From assembly GCF_000317535.1 (NCBI RefSeq), contig NC_019757.1, positions 6,526,501 to 6,590,500 of the forward strand: a stretch of DNA of 64,000 nucleotides. Reading direction: 5' to 3'. Below the pieces are notes generated by a model. That model made no database searches. It saw only the letters and a program-made list of their open reading frames with translations, and was not told the DNA's origin. Made by a program: the position numbers and the translations under genes. Shown here one piece after another: positions 41,194-52,310 of this stretch. Position 1 is the stretch's first letter, and each line of letters starts with the position of its first letter. Source of the stretch: Cylindrospermum stagnale PCC 7417. Its GTDB lineage: Bacteria; Cyanobacteriota; Cyanobacteriia; Cyanobacteriales; Nostocaceae.

Positions 41194-42417
41194 CTAGCCC
41201 AGGGTTTCAAATACCTTGAACATAGGCAGATACATCGCCAGCAAAATTGTCCCCACCATACCCCCCAAAACTACGATCATAATTGGCTCCAAAATGCTGG
41301 TGAGTGCCTTGACAGCCTGTTCGACTTCATCTTCATAGAAATCGGCGACTTTCATCAACATTGCATCTAATTCCCCAGTTTCCTCACCAATACTAATCAT
41401 CTGAATTGCCATCACCGGGAAAACTTCTGCTTTTTGTAAAGCGATGCTAATCATACCCCCTTGCTGAATTTCTAAACGTGCTGCATCTATGGCATTAGCT
41501 ACCACCTGGTTTCCTGATGTATCTCGCACAATTTCCAAAGAAGTCAAAATTGGCACACCAGAACGAGTTAAAGCACCAAAGGTGCGGCTAAAACGGGCAA
41601 TTGAAGATTTTTGAATCAAGTCACCAAACAAAGGCATCTTTAAGGAAAGACGGTCGATGGTTTCGCGACCAACACGGGTTTTGTAATACTGCGTATAGGC
41701 AATTCTGAATGCTACAACAATACCGATAACAAGCGCTAACCGCCAACTTCTCAGTATCTCACTACAAGTCATCAAAAATTGGGTGAGAGGAGGCAATTCT
41801 ACTTTCAAATCTTGGAAAATTTTGGCGAAAATGGGAATTAAGAAAATTGTCATGGCGAGAAAAATAGCAGTTGCCAAAAAACCTACAACCGTTGGATAAG
41901 CCAGGGCAGATTTAATTTGGTTTTGTAATCGGGCAACATCTTCTAATAATTTCGCTAAACGATTGAGTACTTCATCGAGAACACCACCAACTTCGCCAGC
42001 CTGAATCATACTGACATACAAACCATCAAAACATTCAGGATGCTTACGCATTGAATCTGAAAGATTACCTCCACTTTGAACCTCGGTGCTAATGTTAATC
42101 AGCGCTCGTTTCAATTTAGGATTAGTACACTGATCAGACAGCACTCCCAGACTTCTAACTATTGCTACGCCCGCATTCACCAAAGCAGCAAGTTGACGGG
42201 AAAAAACAGCTTTATCTCTAATAGAAACCTTGACAAAGGAAGTCTGGAATTTTTTAAAGTCAAAGCTTGTCTGAAAGCCTTGAGATTGTTTAATATCTTG
42301 GACTAAAAAACCCTGATCTCTGAGATTAGTACGAGCTTGTATTAAAGATGCGGCAACAACTTTTTCAGTTCTGGATTTTCCTTGGGAGTCCCGAAAACGG
42401 GCAAGATAGGTTGGCAT
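41194..42417 (-). CDS. pilC: Type IV pilus inner membrane platform protein PilC
   Basis: A 407-residue GspF/PilC-family protein. Two T2SSF repeats are seen (VFSRQLAALVNAGVAIVRSL and RTFGALTRSGVPILTSLEIV cores), each followed by membrane helices (about 175-195, 225-245, 380-400). The N-terminal cytoplasmic part begins MPTYLARFRDSQGK. It anchors the assembly ATPases PilB and PilT to the pilus base. It is the last gene of the pilB-pilT-pilC set. Confidence 0.95.
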   Translation of the reverse strand: MPTYLARFRDSQGKSRTEKVVAASLIQARTNLRDQGFLVQDIKQSQGFQTSFDFKKFQTSFVKVSIRDKAVFSRQLAALVNAGVAIVRSLGVLSDQCTNPKLKRALINISTEVQSGGNLSDSMRKHPECFDGLYVSMIQAGEVGGVLDEVLNRLAKLLEDVARLQNQIKSALAYPTVVGFLATAIFLAMTIFLIPIFAKIFQDLKVELPPLTQFLMTCSEILRSWRLALVIGIVVAFRIAYTQYYKTRVGRETIDRLSLKMPLFGDLIQKSSIARFSRTFGALTRSGVPILTSLEIVRDTSGNQVVANAIDAARLEIQQGGMISIALQKAEVFPVMAIQMISIGEETGELDAMLMKVADFYEDEVEQAVKALTSILEPIMIVVLGGMVGTILLAMYLPMFKVFETLG

Positions 42418-42433
42418 AGATTAAGTAATTCAA

Positions 42434-42480
42434 TAATTGGGAAAAAGGTAATTGGGAAAAAGGTAATTGGGAAAAAGGAG
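42434..42480. repeat. STRR array between pilT and pilC
   Basis: Three units of AATTGGGAAAAAGGT, the same 14-15-base form seen at 24931-25043. Confidence 0.85.
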
Positions 42481-42516
42481 AAACTACTACCTATTACCCA
42501 TTCCCCATTTAAAAGT

Positions 42517-43644
42517 TTAATGTGCTCTAGCATTTCCTGCGCCGGGTCTTGCCCCTGCTGGTGGCGGTGCAGCAGCACCGATGAGCCGCTGAATTTCATC
42601 TGGCTTGGAAGTCTTAGACATTGCTGCTTCAAAGGAGATTGTTCCGGCTTTATATAAATCGGCTAAAACCCTTTCTAGAGTTTGCATCCCCAATTTGCCA
42701 CCAGTCTGGATAGCTGAGTAAATTTGAGATGTTTTACCTTCTCGAATCAAGTTAGAAATAGCGGGAGTAACGATCAAAATTTCTTGCGCCATTATCCGAC
42801 CATATTCGCCTTGTTTGGGATTTTTCTTGGGCACTAAGGTTTGGCTAAACACTGCGACTAGGGAGTTAGACAACTGTACCCGCACTTGAGTTTGTCTTTC
42901 ATGTGGAAAAACGTCAATGATCCGGTCAACAGTCTGGGCGGCTGAACTAGTGTGCAGCGTGCCAAATACCAAGTGTCCTGTTTCCGCGGCCGAAATCGCC
43001 AAAGAAATCGTTTCCAAATCGCGCATTTCCCCCACGAGAATAATATCTGGATCTTCCCGTAGGGCTGCTTTCAAAGCATTAGCAAAAGATTTGGTATCTT
43101 CGTTGAGTTGTCGTTGGTGAACCAAGCTTTTAATTGGTTCGTAGACAAATTCAATCGGGTCTTCCACAGTCAAGATATGCTCTGCCCTAGTGCGGTTAAT
43201 CAAGTCAATCATTGCTGCTAGGGTAGTTGTCTTACCAGAACCTGTAGGGCCTGTTACTAGAATTAGTCCTCTGGGCTTTTCGGACATTTCTCGCACTACA
43301 TCTGGCAGTCCTAATTTTTCAAAGTTAGGAATCTTAGAACTTAATGCCCGCAAGCAAGCGGCATAAGCACCACGCTCTTTATAGACATTCACCCGAAAGC
43401 GTGCTAAACCTTTAACTCCATAGGAACAATCCAACTCCCATGTTTGCTCTAAGGTTTTACGTTGGGTGTTATTGAGCATGCTAAAAATCAGCCTTTGGCA
43501 TTGGTCGGCGGTTAGTGCTTGGTCGCCAATGGGGGTGAGTTTGCCACTCAGACGAAAGTAGGGAGGTAAACCTGCGGATAAATGCAGATCCGAGCCACCC
43601 ATTTCAATCAACTGCTCCATCAGGTCTTCAATCATCATTTCCAT
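42517..43644 (-). CDS. pilT: Twitching motility ATPase PilT
   Basis: A 375-residue retraction ATPase that disassembles type IV pili. Seen: N-terminal PAS-like domain (MGGSDLHLSAGLPPYFR), Walker A GPTGSGKTT, Asp box EDPIEFVYE, Walker B GEMRDLETI and HLVFGTLHT. The AIRNLIRE-type motif near the end reads AISNLIREGK, typical of PilT. It drives phototactic twitching and DNA uptake in cyanobacteria. Confidence 0.95.
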   Translation of the reverse strand: MEMMIEDLMEQLIEMGGSDLHLSAGLPPYFRLSGKLTPIGDQALTADQCQRLIFSMLNNTQRKTLEQTWELDCSYGVKGLARFRVNVYKERGAYAACLRALSSKIPNFEKLGLPDVVREMSEKPRGLILVTGPTGSGKTTTLAAMIDLINRTRAEHILTVEDPIEFVYEPIKSLVHQRQLNEDTKSFANALKAALREDPDIILVGEMRDLETISLAISAAETGHLVFGTLHTSSAAQTVDRIIDVFPHERQTQVRVQLSNSLVAVFSQTLVPKKNPKQGEYGRIMAQEILIVTPAISNLIREGKTSQIYSAIQTGGKLGMQTLERVLADLYKAGTISFEAAMSKTSKPDEIQRLIGAAAPPPAGARPGAGNARAH

Positions 43645-43718
43645 AGTTCTGCTTCCTTTTTGTGAGTTGTAAGTTGTTTTTTCTTTGCTACTGAACTAAT
43701 GATTAATGACAACTGAAT

Positions 43719-45737
43719 CTAATCTACAAACCGAGGTGTCATACAGTAGGGACAATCTAGCCATTCTGGTTGTAATTCAGCACTACAAGTCAGACAGGTA
43801 AGACCACTTTTACGTTTAGCTTTCAACTCAGCTTCCACACCAGTATCAGTAAATGTCACCCGATCCACCTCTTCCAGAGTGGTAGCACCTTGACGCACTA
43901 AGTCCAGACTGTAAGCGAGCAATGTTTTCATGCCCTCTTCTACCGCCACTTCCTTAATTCGGTCTGTGGATGCTTCTTTGTTGATCAGGGTTTGTAGGTT
44001 TTCGGTGACGCGCATAACTTCATAAACGCCACAACGTCCTTTGTAACCAATGCCATTACACCTTTGGCAAACCTGATTTTTATCTTTAGCTTCTGTAAGG
44101 GTTTCTGGTGGGATGACATTAGCTTTGTAGAAAGTTATTCCCACATCTGCGGCAGCTGTTAGACCATAGCGAGCTAGTTCCGCTGTTGTAGGATTATAGG
44201 CAATCCGACAATCGCTACAGACGCGGCGCACCAAACGCTGGGCCAACACACCGATTAGAGAACTGGAAACCATGAAAGGCTCAATACCCATTTCTCCCAA
44301 ACGAGCGATCGCACCAGGGGCATCATTGGTGTGTAAAGTTGTTAATACCAAGTGACCTGTCAAGGCAGCTTCAATCGCTGTTTTCGCCGTTTCCTTGTCC
44401 CGTGTTTCACCCACCAGCAACACGTCTGGATCTTGGCGCAAGAAAGCCCGCAAAGCGGTAGAAAAATCTAGCCCTTTCTCTCGAATCACCTGTACTTGAG
44501 TAATCCCTGGAAGACTGTACTCAATTGGGTCTTCTACAGTACTGATGTTAATTCCTGGATCATTCTTTTCTGCTAATGCCGAATACAGCGAGGTTGTTTT
44601 CCCCGAACCAGTTGGCCCTGTCACCAAAATCAAGCCGAAGGGGCGGCTGACCATCTCCTGGACAATATGCAAAGTCTCAGGATCGGTAATTAACTTATCC
44701 AATCCCAATTGGGTCGAGGAGTTATCTAAAATCCGTAGTACCACCTTTTCGCCGTAGCGACTGGGTAAGGTATTTACCCGGAAGTCTACTTTCCGTCCTT
44801 CAAACATCCGGCGGATGCGTCCATCTTGGGGTAAACGCCGCTCGGCAATATCTAGATTAGAGATAATTTTAAACCGGGCTGTGACTGCGGGGATGATTTT
44901 TTTCGGCATCAGCGGGAAAGCCTCACGCAGCACTCCATCTTTCCGAAAGCGAATGCGTAAGTTTTCTTCTTGTGGTTCGACGTGAATATCGGAAACACCC
45001 TCATGCAAGGCTTTGGCCAGGATTCTGTTAACGAGGTTGATGACTGGTGCATCTTCCGCGTCTTTCATCGCTGCCCCCAAATCAGCCTCCATATCATCGG
45101 GGGCATCGTCGATGTCTAGGCTATCGAGATTTTCTAAATCCTTACTAATATCTGTTGAGCTTTCTTGTTCCAGGTGCTTTTGCCGCACAGCTAAGTCATC
45201 CAAGTATTGGTTGATTAGCTGTTGGTAGTCTTCCTGAGTAATGACCATGCGCTGCAATGCCAAGCCTTGGGGGCGCAAGATGCGGTTCAGGTCATCGGAA
45301 GCTTCTAGATTATCCGGATCGACCATTGCCACTAGGACACTGGGCGGGGTTTGGTCTTCGTGTTTCGACAGTGGTATTAAACGATGGCGACGACAGATAT
45401 CCACTGTGATCAGGCTTTCGATCAAGCTGCCCACCATCGTGTTGCCAACTTGGTTGATTTCCAGATCGAGGGATTCAACACCGTATAGTATTTTTAGTTC
45501 AAATAATTGCTGTTTCTTGTATTGCCGGAGTAATTCAGGTGACAGTTGTTGCCCAGTGATTGACTCTAGTACGTCTGTCAATGGTCTGCCAGACTTGCGA
45601 CTTTCAATCAGCGCCTGTCTCATCTGTTCGCTATTGACATAGCCAGATTGCACCAGCTTGTTGCCGAAGGGCGAAAACTCGGTTCTTGTAGTTAGAGCGG
45701 TACTGCGCCGTTGTGGTGACGAGTAAGTCATAAGCAA
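43719..45737 (-). CDS. pilB: Type IV pilus assembly ATPase PilB
   Basis: A 672-residue extension ATPase. It has an MshEN/GspE N-terminal domain (QMRQALIESRKSGRPLTDVL), Walker A GPTGSGKTTS, Asp box EDPIEYSLPG, Walker B GETRDKETA and the tetracysteine zinc site CSDC...CQRCNG. In addition a C-terminal zinc ribbon, CLTCSAEL...DCPYC, extends it by about 50 residues beyond the E. coli and Neisseria proteins; this tail is common in cyanobacteria. First gene of the pil operon; its promoter lies in 45738-45900. Confidence 0.95.
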   Translation of the reverse strand: MLMTYSSPQRRSTALTTRTEFSPFGNKLVQSGYVNSEQMRQALIESRKSGRPLTDVLESITGQQLSPELLRQYKKQQLFELKILYGVESLDLEINQVGNTMVGSLIESLITVDICRRHRLIPLSKHEDQTPPSVLVAMVDPDNLEASDDLNRILRPQGLALQRMVITQEDYQQLINQYLDDLAVRQKHLEQESSTDISKDLENLDSLDIDDAPDDMEADLGAAMKDAEDAPVINLVNRILAKALHEGVSDIHVEPQEENLRIRFRKDGVLREAFPLMPKKIIPAVTARFKIISNLDIAERRLPQDGRIRRMFEGRKVDFRVNTLPSRYGEKVVLRILDNSSTQLGLDKLITDPETLHIVQEMVSRPFGLILVTGPTGSGKTTSLYSALAEKNDPGINISTVEDPIEYSLPGITQVQVIREKGLDFSTALRAFLRQDPDVLLVGETRDKETAKTAIEAALTGHLVLTTLHTNDAPGAIARLGEMGIEPFMVSSSLIGVLAQRLVRRVCSDCRIAYNPTTAELARYGLTAAADVGITFYKANVIPPETLTEAKDKNQVCQRCNGIGYKGRCGVYEVMRVTENLQTLINKEASTDRIKEVAVEEGMKTLLAYSLDLVRQGATTLEEVDRVTFTDTGVEAELKAKRKSGLTCLTCSAELQPEWLDCPYCMTPRFVD

Positions 45738-46187
45738 TGAGTAGGGAAACCTCTTGTTAAATTATTCCCAGACTGTGGTGCAGAATGCTCATTTATACTG
45801 AATTAAATTTGAATCCAAATTTTTTCGGCTCAAAGACTTTTTCAGTCAGTCCATGACTCACGCTGATCATTGATGGAATATGACTCATGGTCTAATGATG
45901 AGATTTTAAGTAGTAATTAGTTAAAAAACTGACTTATGATGGGGGCGACGGGAATTGAGCGCCCCCTCGTCCTCAAGACGTACTATTGGCCCTACCCTAC
46001 CCGTTCGGGTTACCGCCCTTGGGGCGTCTACGCTAATGGGTTCACCATTTGTCACAATAAGATGATAGTGCCATCACTTCCAGAAAAATGTTGGCAATAA
46101 GATCAGCCTCATCTGCCAACCATCAATGGTAACGGTAACAAGATGTGGCTACGCAATGCCATCAACAGCATCTGGAATAAGTAGACA
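45738..46187. other. Divergent spacer between pilB and grpE
   Basis: 450 bases without a gene. It includes a GC-rich patch at 45945-46035 that carries a tRNA-like 3' end on the minus strand (CAATTCCCGTCGCCCCCA) but no complete tRNA, plus palindromic repeat pieces (CCCGTTCGGGT). Promoters for both flanking genes should lie here. Confidence 0.5.
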
Positions 46188-46934
46188 ATGATGGACGAAA
46201 ATAAACAGGTAAACAATACAAGCCAGCAATTGGGTGAACCAACAGAGGTAAAGCAAGTAATGATGAGCGACTCCCCAGCCCAAATTAACTCTAACGAATC
46301 TGGCAGCGAGGTTACTGAGCAAGTGGCAGCCCAAACCAATATACCGGGAGATACGGCACTTACACTAGAAGATGGCGTCGCTGCGGCACAGAAGACTGAA
46401 GTGGATACGGCAGCAATGGCCGAATTGACTCAACAAATTGAGTCCCTCAAGACACAACTAGAAGAGCGTAGTACTCAATATATGCGGATTGCCGCAGATT
46501 TTGAGAACTACCGCAAACGCACCCAAAAAGAAAAAGATGACCTAGAGGTGCTCTCAAAGCGGAACACGATTACGGACTTGCTGCCTGTAGTCGATAACTT
46601 TGAGCGGGCGCGAGCGCATCTCAAACCGCAAACCGAAGGCGAGATGACTATTCACAAAAGTTATCAAGGGGTTTACAAACAATTAGTAGATAGCCTCAAG
46701 CGCCTCGGTGTATCACCAATGCGCCCTGAAGGTCTAGAATTTGATCCCAACCTCCATGAAGCGGTAATGCGGGAACCTACGGATGAACAACCAGAAGGAA
46801 CAGTGTTAGAAGAGTTAGTACGCGGATACTTCTTGGGCGATCGCGTGCTACGCCATGCAATGGTGAAAGTGGCTGCTCCCAAGGAAGATGCACCACCTGC
46901 ACAGGAAAATCAGTCGAATCAAGCTAACAGTTAA
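46188..46934 (+). CDS. grpE: Nucleotide exchange factor GrpE
   Basis: A 248-residue GrpE, longer than E. coli's because of an 80-residue acidic, disordered N-terminus. The coiled coil is at about 80-125 ([20 protein letters not shown]) and the beta domain follows ([20 protein letters not shown], then [17 protein letters not shown]). It releases ADP from DnaK. Two successive ATGs begin the frame. First gene of the grpE-dnaK-dnaJ chaperone group. Confidence 0.95.
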   Translation: MMDENKQVNNTSQQLGEPTEVKQVMMSDSPAQINSNESGSEVTEQVAAQTNIPGDTALTLEDGVAAAQKTEVDTAAMAELTQQIESLKTQLEERSTQYMRIAADFENYRKRTQKEKDDLEVLSKRNTITDLLPVVDNFERARAHLKPQTEGEMTIHKSYQGVYKQLVDSLKRLGVSPMRPEGLEFDPNLHEAVMREPTDEQPEGTVLEELVRGYFLGDRVLRHAMVKVAAPKEDAPPAQENQSNQANS

Positions 46935-47326
46935 GCTGTAGTCGTTGCTTCACTGACTAAAAGTGCCTAGGTTCTAGCGTGAGCATCTGACACCGCCAGC
47001 AGAATTGATGCTGTTGACTGCCGGTTTGCCGCATTGTAGCCCGCCCTTTGATTGTTATCTCACACGGGGCGCGGCTCTTTGAGTGAAAACCGCTTTTTGT
47101 TGGTCAGACTTGGTGTTGCCAAACGTCAGAGTTGAATTATGCATCTGTGGTATCTGCGGGACACCGGTCAGCAATCAAATATCAAATAACCCTTTGGGCG
47201 GAAACTTCTTGCAAGACCCCAGCTATCAGAGTGACAAAGATATTTACGTTAACTCGCGTTGGTAGCAAAATAAGGATAGTCCACAAATATTACTTACAGT
47301 TAACAACTTAGTAGAAATACTTAGAT
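46935..47326. other. Spacer between grpE and dnaK
   Basis: About 390 bases without a gene. No CIRCE element (TTAGCACTC-N9-GAGTGCTAA) is present, so HrcA control is not indicated here. A GC-rich potential hairpin around 47035-47080 is the only structure seen. Confidence 0.5.
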
Positions 47327-49303
47327 ATGGGAAAAGTTATTGGGATCGACTTAGGCACTACTAACAGTTGCGTCGCAGTTTTGGAAGGTGGTCAACCGAT
47401 TGTAATTGCCAATTCCGAAGGTGGGCGAACTACTCCTAGTATTGTGGGTTTTGGCAAGGGTGGCGATCGCTTGGTTGGTCAGTTGGCGAAGCGTCAAGCC
47501 GTAACTAATGCAGAAAACACAATCTACAGTATCAAGCGATTTATCGGTCGGCGTTGGGAAGATACCGAAACAGAACGCGATCGCGTACCCTATAGCTGTG
47601 TCAAAGGTCGAGACGAGACTGTGGATGTCCAAATTCGCGGACGTAACTACACCCCACAAGAACTATCCGCCATGATCCTTCAGAAGCTAAAACAGGATGC
47701 GGAAAATTTCTTGGGTGAAACAGTCACTCAAGCAGTAATTACCGTACCTGCATATTTCACAGATGCCCAACGACAAGCAACTAAAGATGCTGGCACTATT
47801 GCTGGACTAGAAGTTCTGCGGATTATCAACGAACCTACCGCTGCTGCTTTAGCCTTCGGTTTGGAAAAGCAAGACCAAGAGCAGCTGATATTAGTATTCG
47901 ACTTGGGAGGCGGCACCTTCGACGTATCCATTCTGCAACTAGGGGATGGAGTTTTTGAAGTCAAGGCGACTTGTGGTAACAACCACTTGGGTGGAGACGA
48001 CTTTGATAACTGTGTCGTGCGCTGGATGATGCAGCGCTTTAAGGAAATAGAGAAAGTAGACATCTCCCCAGACAAAATGGCAATACAACGCCTGCGAGAA
48101 GCTGCGGAAAAGGCAAAAATTGAACTTTCTAGTATGGTGAATACCTCAATTAACTTGCCGTTTATCACCGCCGACGAAACAGGCCCTAAACATTTGGAGA
48201 TCGAAATGGGGCGCTCCAAATTTGAAGAACTCACAGGGCATTTAATTGAAGGCGTCATTGAACCAATGAGCCAAGCACTCAAAGACGCAGACCTCAAACC
48301 ACAAGACATCGATCGGATTATTTTAGTAGGTGGTTCTACTCGCATTCCCGCCGTCCAGAACGCCCTAATCAAGTTTTTCAATGGCAAAGCGCCTGATCGT
48401 TCTATCAACCCTGACGAAGCAGTAGCGCTAGGAGCCGCTATCCAAGCTGGAGTTTTGGGGGGAGAAGTCGATAATCTTCTACTTTTGGATGTCACCCCCC
48501 TATCTTTGGGAATTGAAACTTTAGGAGAAGTATTCACCAAAATCATTGAACGCAACACCACAATTCCTACCAGCAAATCGCAGGTTTTTTCCACAGCAGT
48601 TGATGGGCAAACCTCTGTGGAAATTCACGTCCTCCAAGGTGAACGGGCCATGGCGCGGGATAACAAAAGTCTCGGTAAATTTCTCCTAGCCGGAATCCCC
48701 CCATCTCCCCGTGGTGTACCGCAAATTGAAGTATCTTTTGAAATAGATGTCAACGGCATCCTCAAGGTTAGTGCCCAAGATAAAGGCACAGGTAGAGAGC
48801 AGAGTATCCGGATCACAAATACGGGTGGTTTGAGTAACAGCGAAGTTGAACGGATGCGGCAAGAAGCCGAATTATTTGCCGAAGAAGACAGAAAACGTAA
48901 AGAACTTGTTGAACTCAAAAATCAAGCAGATAATTTGTTGTTTAGTTACGAAACTACCTTAAAGGATAATAGTGACTTTATTGGCGAGCAAATCAAAGAC
49001 TTGGCGAATGAAAAAGTTTTACAACTCCGAGCCGCAATGATTGATCAGAGCAAGTCCATAGCAGAGTTGCAGCAACTCCTTGAAGAATTCCAACAAACTC
49101 TATTTTCCATTGGTGCAGAAGTATATAACCGAGCTAACGGCCAAACTGACGAAGACAATGATGAGGTTAAAGATTCAACAGATAGTTCTATTTCCTTTAC
49201 CCCAGACTCAGACGCTCCGATGAGTGGGACGCTAATACCACAATTCAACTTTGATTTTGACGAAGAAAGTACCGCTCAGGCTGATTATGAGGCGATAGAT
49301 TAG
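47327..49303 (+). CDS. dnaK: Chaperone DnaK
   Basis: A 658-residue Hsp70. Seen: phosphate loop [13 protein letters not shown] at the N-terminus, connect and adenosine motifs ([22 protein letters not shown]), the linker region [14 protein letters not shown] and the substrate-binding domain. The C-terminus is not the EEVK type but a long acidic tail rich in Asp/Ser (ending QADYEAID). By its neighbours grpE and dnaJ it resembles cyanobacterial DnaK1 rather than the essential DnaK2; that subtype is inferred. Confidence 0.95.
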   Translation: MGKVIGIDLGTTNSCVAVLEGGQPIVIANSEGGRTTPSIVGFGKGGDRLVGQLAKRQAVTNAENTIYSIKRFIGRRWEDTETERDRVPYSCVKGRDETVDVQIRGRNYTPQELSAMILQKLKQDAENFLGETVTQAVITVPAYFTDAQRQATKDAGTIAGLEVLRIINEPTAAALAFGLEKQDQEQLILVFDLGGGTFDVSILQLGDGVFEVKATCGNNHLGGDDFDNCVVRWMMQRFKEIEKVDISPDKMAIQRLREAAEKAKIELSSMVNTSINLPFITADETGPKHLEIEMGRSKFEELTGHLIEGVIEPMSQALKDADLKPQDIDRIILVGGSTRIPAVQNALIKFFNGKAPDRSINPDEAVALGAAIQAGVLGGEVDNLLLLDVTPLSLGIETLGEVFTKIIERNTTIPTSKSQVFSTAVDGQTSVEIHVLQGERAMARDNKSLGKFLLAGIPPSPRGVPQIEVSFEIDVNGILKVSAQDKGTGREQSIRITNTGGLSNSEVERMRQEAELFAEEDRKRKELVELKNQADNLLFSYETTLKDNSDFIGEQIKDLANEKVLQLRAAMIDQSKSIAELQQLLEEFQQTLFSIGAEVYNRANGQTDEDNDEVKDSTDSSISFTPDSDAPMSGTLIPQFNFDFDEESTAQADYEAID

Positions 49304-49836
49304 ATAATGGGTAATCTGAGGAGACAAGAAACAGACGAATTCAAAAATTTCTCCTTGTCCTCCTTGCCCCTCAGTCAAGAGTCCCCACAATTTCGACGAC
49401 CTGCCAAACCTGGTTTTATCCCCCAAAGGTTTGCTAGATTGTAGAAGCGAATTGCCGTAGGCTAGATGATTTATTAGTACAGATGTGATCAAATGTATAT
49501 AGGGAGTTTTCCACACCTGATAGTGCGGATAGCCCCTCTGGTTGAAGAGGGAGATTTACCCACCTAGGTAGCACAATTGTAAAAGAGACAGCTTCAGCCA
49601 GCAAGAAGTTCGTAGGTGCGGAGCGACTGCCCGCAAGGTGAGTCTGATTCCTTTGTTTATGACTTCTGTATTTTTTGTCGTCTCCCAAGCGAAAAAGACT
49701 TGTTGCTCAGGACTTGCTGGTGATTTTTGTAAAAGGTAACAAGGTAAAATGAATGATTAACAAAAAATAAGTATTGCCTTTTGCCTTCTGCTAATTGTCC
49801 TTCTGCTTTCTTCCTTCTAACTTTTACCTTTGCTAT
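49304..49836. other. Spacer between dnaK and dnaJ
   Basis: 533 bases without a convincing gene. It contains short heptamer-like units (CTTTTGC, CTTCTGC) at 49775-49825 and a weak CCCTCT/AGAGGG hairpin near 49533-49550; otherwise nothing recognised. Confidence 0.5.
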
Positions 49837-50973
49837 ATGGCCCGCGACTATTATGAAATTCTGGGTGTCTCTCGTGACGCCGACAAAGAAGAAATTAAAC
49901 AAGCCTATCGCCGCTTGGCCCGGAAGCTTCACCCAGATGTGAACAAAGAACCGGGAGCGGAGGAGCGCTTTAAAGAAATTAACCGCGCTTATGAAGTGCT
50001 TTCTGAACCAGAAATCCGAGAGCGCTACAACCGTTTTGGTGAAGCTGGTGTTTCCAGTGGCGCTGGCGCTGGCGCTGGCTTCCAAGATATGGGCGATATG
50101 GGCGGTTTTGCCGATATCTTTGAAAGCATTTTCAGTGGCTTTGCTGGTGGAATGGGTGGCCCAACGCAACAAAGACGGCGTAGCGGGCCTGTGCGGGGCG
50201 ATGACCTACGGCTAGACCTGAAGTTAGATTTTCGGGAAGCGGTATTTGGTGGTGAAAAAGAAATTCGCATTTCCCATCTAGAAACCTGTGAAGTTTGTAG
50301 CGGTTCCGGTGCTAAACCAGGAACGCGCCCCCGGACTTGTGCGACTTGTACTGGATCAGGTCAAGTCCGCCGTGTCACGAGAACGCCTTTTGGCAGCTTC
50401 ACTCAAGTTTCTACTTGTCCCACCTGTAATGGCACTGGGATGGTCGTTGAAGACAAATGTGATGCTTGTGACGGTAAGGGCGCAAATCAAATCACGAAGA
50501 AACTGAAAATTACTATCCCCGCTGGGGTGGATAATGGCACTCGCTTGCGGATTTCCCAAGAAGGGGATGCCGGTCAACGCGGTGGACCACCTGGAGATTT
50601 GTACGTCTACTTGCTAGTAAATGAGGATGAAGAATTCCAACGGGATGGAATTAACGTTATCTCAGAAATCAAAGTCAGTTACCTGCAAGCGATTTTAGGC
50701 TGCCGTTTGGAGGTAGAGACGGTTGATGGCCCAGTGGAACTGATAATTCCGGCGGGAACTCAGCCTAATACGGTGATGAAGCTAGAAAATCGTGGTGTAC
50801 CCCGGTTGGGTAATCCCGTCAGTCGGGGCGATCATATGCTGACGGTGTTGATTGATATTCCTACTAAGGTGACTCCAGATGAGCGGGAACTCCTAGAGAA
50901 GCTGGCTAAAATTAAGGGAGACCGCACTGGTAAAGGTGGTCTAGAAGGATTCTTGGGAAATTTGTTTAAGTAA
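49837..50973 (+). CDS. dnaJ: Chaperone DnaJ
   Basis: A 378-residue type I Hsp40. The J domain carries LHPDV; a Gly/Phe-rich linker with short GAG repeats follows; four zinc motifs are seen ([32 protein letters not shown]) and then the C-terminal substrate domains. The ATG at 49837 ([10 protein letters not shown]) is the correct start; an upstream in-frame ATG only adds a spacer-derived leader. Its stop overlaps the tusA start (TAATG). Confidence 0.95.
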   Translation: MARDYYEILGVSRDADKEEIKQAYRRLARKLHPDVNKEPGAEERFKEINRAYEVLSEPEIRERYNRFGEAGVSSGAGAGAGFQDMGDMGGFADIFESIFSGFAGGMGGPTQQRRRSGPVRGDDLRLDLKLDFREAVFGGEKEIRISHLETCEVCSGSGAKPGTRPRTCATCTGSGQVRRVTRTPFGSFTQVSTCPTCNGTGMVVEDKCDACDGKGANQITKKLKITIPAGVDNGTRLRISQEGDAGQRGGPPGDLYVYLLVNEDEEFQRDGINVISEIKVSYLQAILGCRLEVETVDGPVELIIPAGTQPNTVMKLENRGVPRLGNPVSRGDHMLTVLIDIPTKVTPDERELLEKLAKIKGDRTGKGGLEGFLGNLFK

Positions 50974-51230
50974 TGAAGCCCTATCCCCTTTTAACTCCCG
51001 ATGCTCAACTCGATTTACGCGGCACTCCTTGCCCGATGAATTTCGTACGGACAAAACTTCGTCTGGAGAAAATGTCACCTTCCGCTTTGCTGGAAGTCTG
51101 GCTAGATGCCGGGGAACCAATTGAGCAGGTTCCCGACAGCCTGACAATGGCAGGCTATCATGTGGAAAAAATTACAGATTGTACGGGCTATTTTTCCTTG
51201 TTAGTCCGCTGTCCCTCGACTGCCCAATGA
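50973..51230 (+). CDS. TusA-family sulfurtransferase
   Basis: An 85-residue SirA/TusA-like protein with the CPxx motif LDLRGTPCPMN (Cys20, Pro21), the persulfide-carrying cysteine. It is coupled on both sides: its ATG overlaps the dnaJ stop and its stop overlaps the rsgA start. Family members carry sulfur for tRNA modification or other sulfur transfers; the acceptor here is unknown, and the link to DnaJ and RsgA may be only operon convenience. Confidence 0.88.
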   Translation: MKPYPLLTPDAQLDLRGTPCPMNFVRTKLRLEKMSPSALLEVWLDAGEPIEQVPDSLTMAGYHVEKITDCTGYFSLLVRCPSTAQ

Positions 51231-52303
51231 AAGGCGAAGCTATTTCTACTACTGGACAGTTACTGGGTACAGTGCTGGCTGTACAGGCCAATTTCTATCG
51301 AGTACATGTGGATGTAGAAGTGGGTATACAGGATAATTCTCGCCTAATACTTCTGTGTACCCGCAGAACGCGCCTGAAAAAAATCGGGCAACAGGTGATG
51401 GTAGGCGATCGCGTAATTATCGAAGAACCAGATTGGGCTGGAGGACGGGGCGCTGTTGCTGATGTTCTCCCCCGTCACAGCGAGTTAGATCGTCCGGCGA
51501 TCGCGAATGTGAATCAAATTCTCCTGGTATTTGCAGTAGCTGACCCGCCTTTAGAACCTTACCAGTTAAGCCGATTCCTCGTTAAGGCGGAAACTACAGG
51601 CGTAGATGTGCTCTTATGCCTAAATAAAAGTGATTTAATTACCCCAGAGGCGCAGCAGCAAATTAGCGATCGCCTTTCTGCTTGGGGTTACCAACCGTTA
51701 TTTATCAGCGTCCAAAATCAACTGAATCTTGATCAAGTATCCCAGCATCTGAGCAATAAAATTACTGTAGTTGCTGGCCCTTCCGGTGTGGGCAAATCGA
51801 GCCTGATTAATCAATTGATTCCCGATACTAACCTGCGAGTGGGAGAAGTATCTGGCAAATTAGCCCGTGGGCGTCACACTACCCGCCATATCGAATTATT
51901 TGACTTACCAAACGGGGGCTTACTGGCGGATACACCGGGCTTTAATCAACCTGATTTGGATTGTACCCCAGAAGAATTATTATATTATTTCCCAGAAGCC
52001 AGAGCGCGGTTAGCGGTTGCTAGCTGTCGGTTTAGTGATTGTTCCCATCGAGATGAGCCTGATTGTGTGGTGCGGGGGGAATGGGAACGTTATCCTCATT
52101 ATCTGCAATTTTTAGAAGAAGCGATCGCACAACAAACTCACCTCCACCACCAAGCTGATCCCGAATCTAGCATGAAGCTAAAAAGCAAAGGTAAGGGACA
52201 GAGTCAATACGAACCTAAGCTAGAAAGTAAAAAATATCGCCGCATTGCCCGTAAGACTCAATTGCAAGCGTTGCAAGATATGTATAAGGAAAGCGACGAA
52301 TAG
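51227..52303 (+). CDS. rsgA: Ribosome small-subunit GTPase RsgA
   Basis: A 358-residue circularly permuted GTPase that checks late 30S ribosome maturation. Order: OB fold, then NKSD (G4), SVQ (G5 region), P-loop GPSGVGKSS, DTPG (G3), and a C-terminal zinc domain CRFSDCSHRDEPDC. ATG 51227 gives ATGA overlap with tusA; an upstream in-frame start would lie inside tusA. It is followed by a large hairpin terminator. Confidence 0.95.
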   Translation: MKGEAISTTGQLLGTVLAVQANFYRVHVDVEVGIQDNSRLILLCTRRTRLKKIGQQVMVGDRVIIEEPDWAGGRGAVADVLPRHSELDRPAIANVNQILLVFAVADPPLEPYQLSRFLVKAETTGVDVLLCLNKSDLITPEAQQQISDRLSAWGYQPLFISVQNQLNLDQVSQHLSNKITVVAGPSGVGKSSLINQLIPDTNLRVGEVSGKLARGRHTTRHIELFDLPNGGLLADTPGFNQPDLDCTPEELLYYFPEARARLAVASCRFSDCSHRDEPDCVVRGEWERYPHYLQFLEEAIAQQTHLHHQADPESSMKLKSKGKGQSQYEPKLESKKYRRIARKTQLQALQDMYKESDE

Positions 52304-52310
52304 CGGCAGA

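Noticed and set aside
42342-42632. Minus-strand frame with FFPIT repeats between pilT and pilC
   Set aside because: It is the translation of a heptamer array overlapping pilT and pilC in another frame.
45945-46035. Possible tRNA on the minus strand
   Set aside because: Only a T-arm/acceptor-like 3' end (CAATTCCCGTCGCCCCCA) is present; no 5' acceptor partner at the right distance, no D arm and no proper anticodon arm. At most a tRNA fragment.
46935-47326. CIRCE/HrcA operator before dnaK
   Set aside because: The 9-bp inverted repeat TTAGCACTC/GAGTGCTAA is not present.
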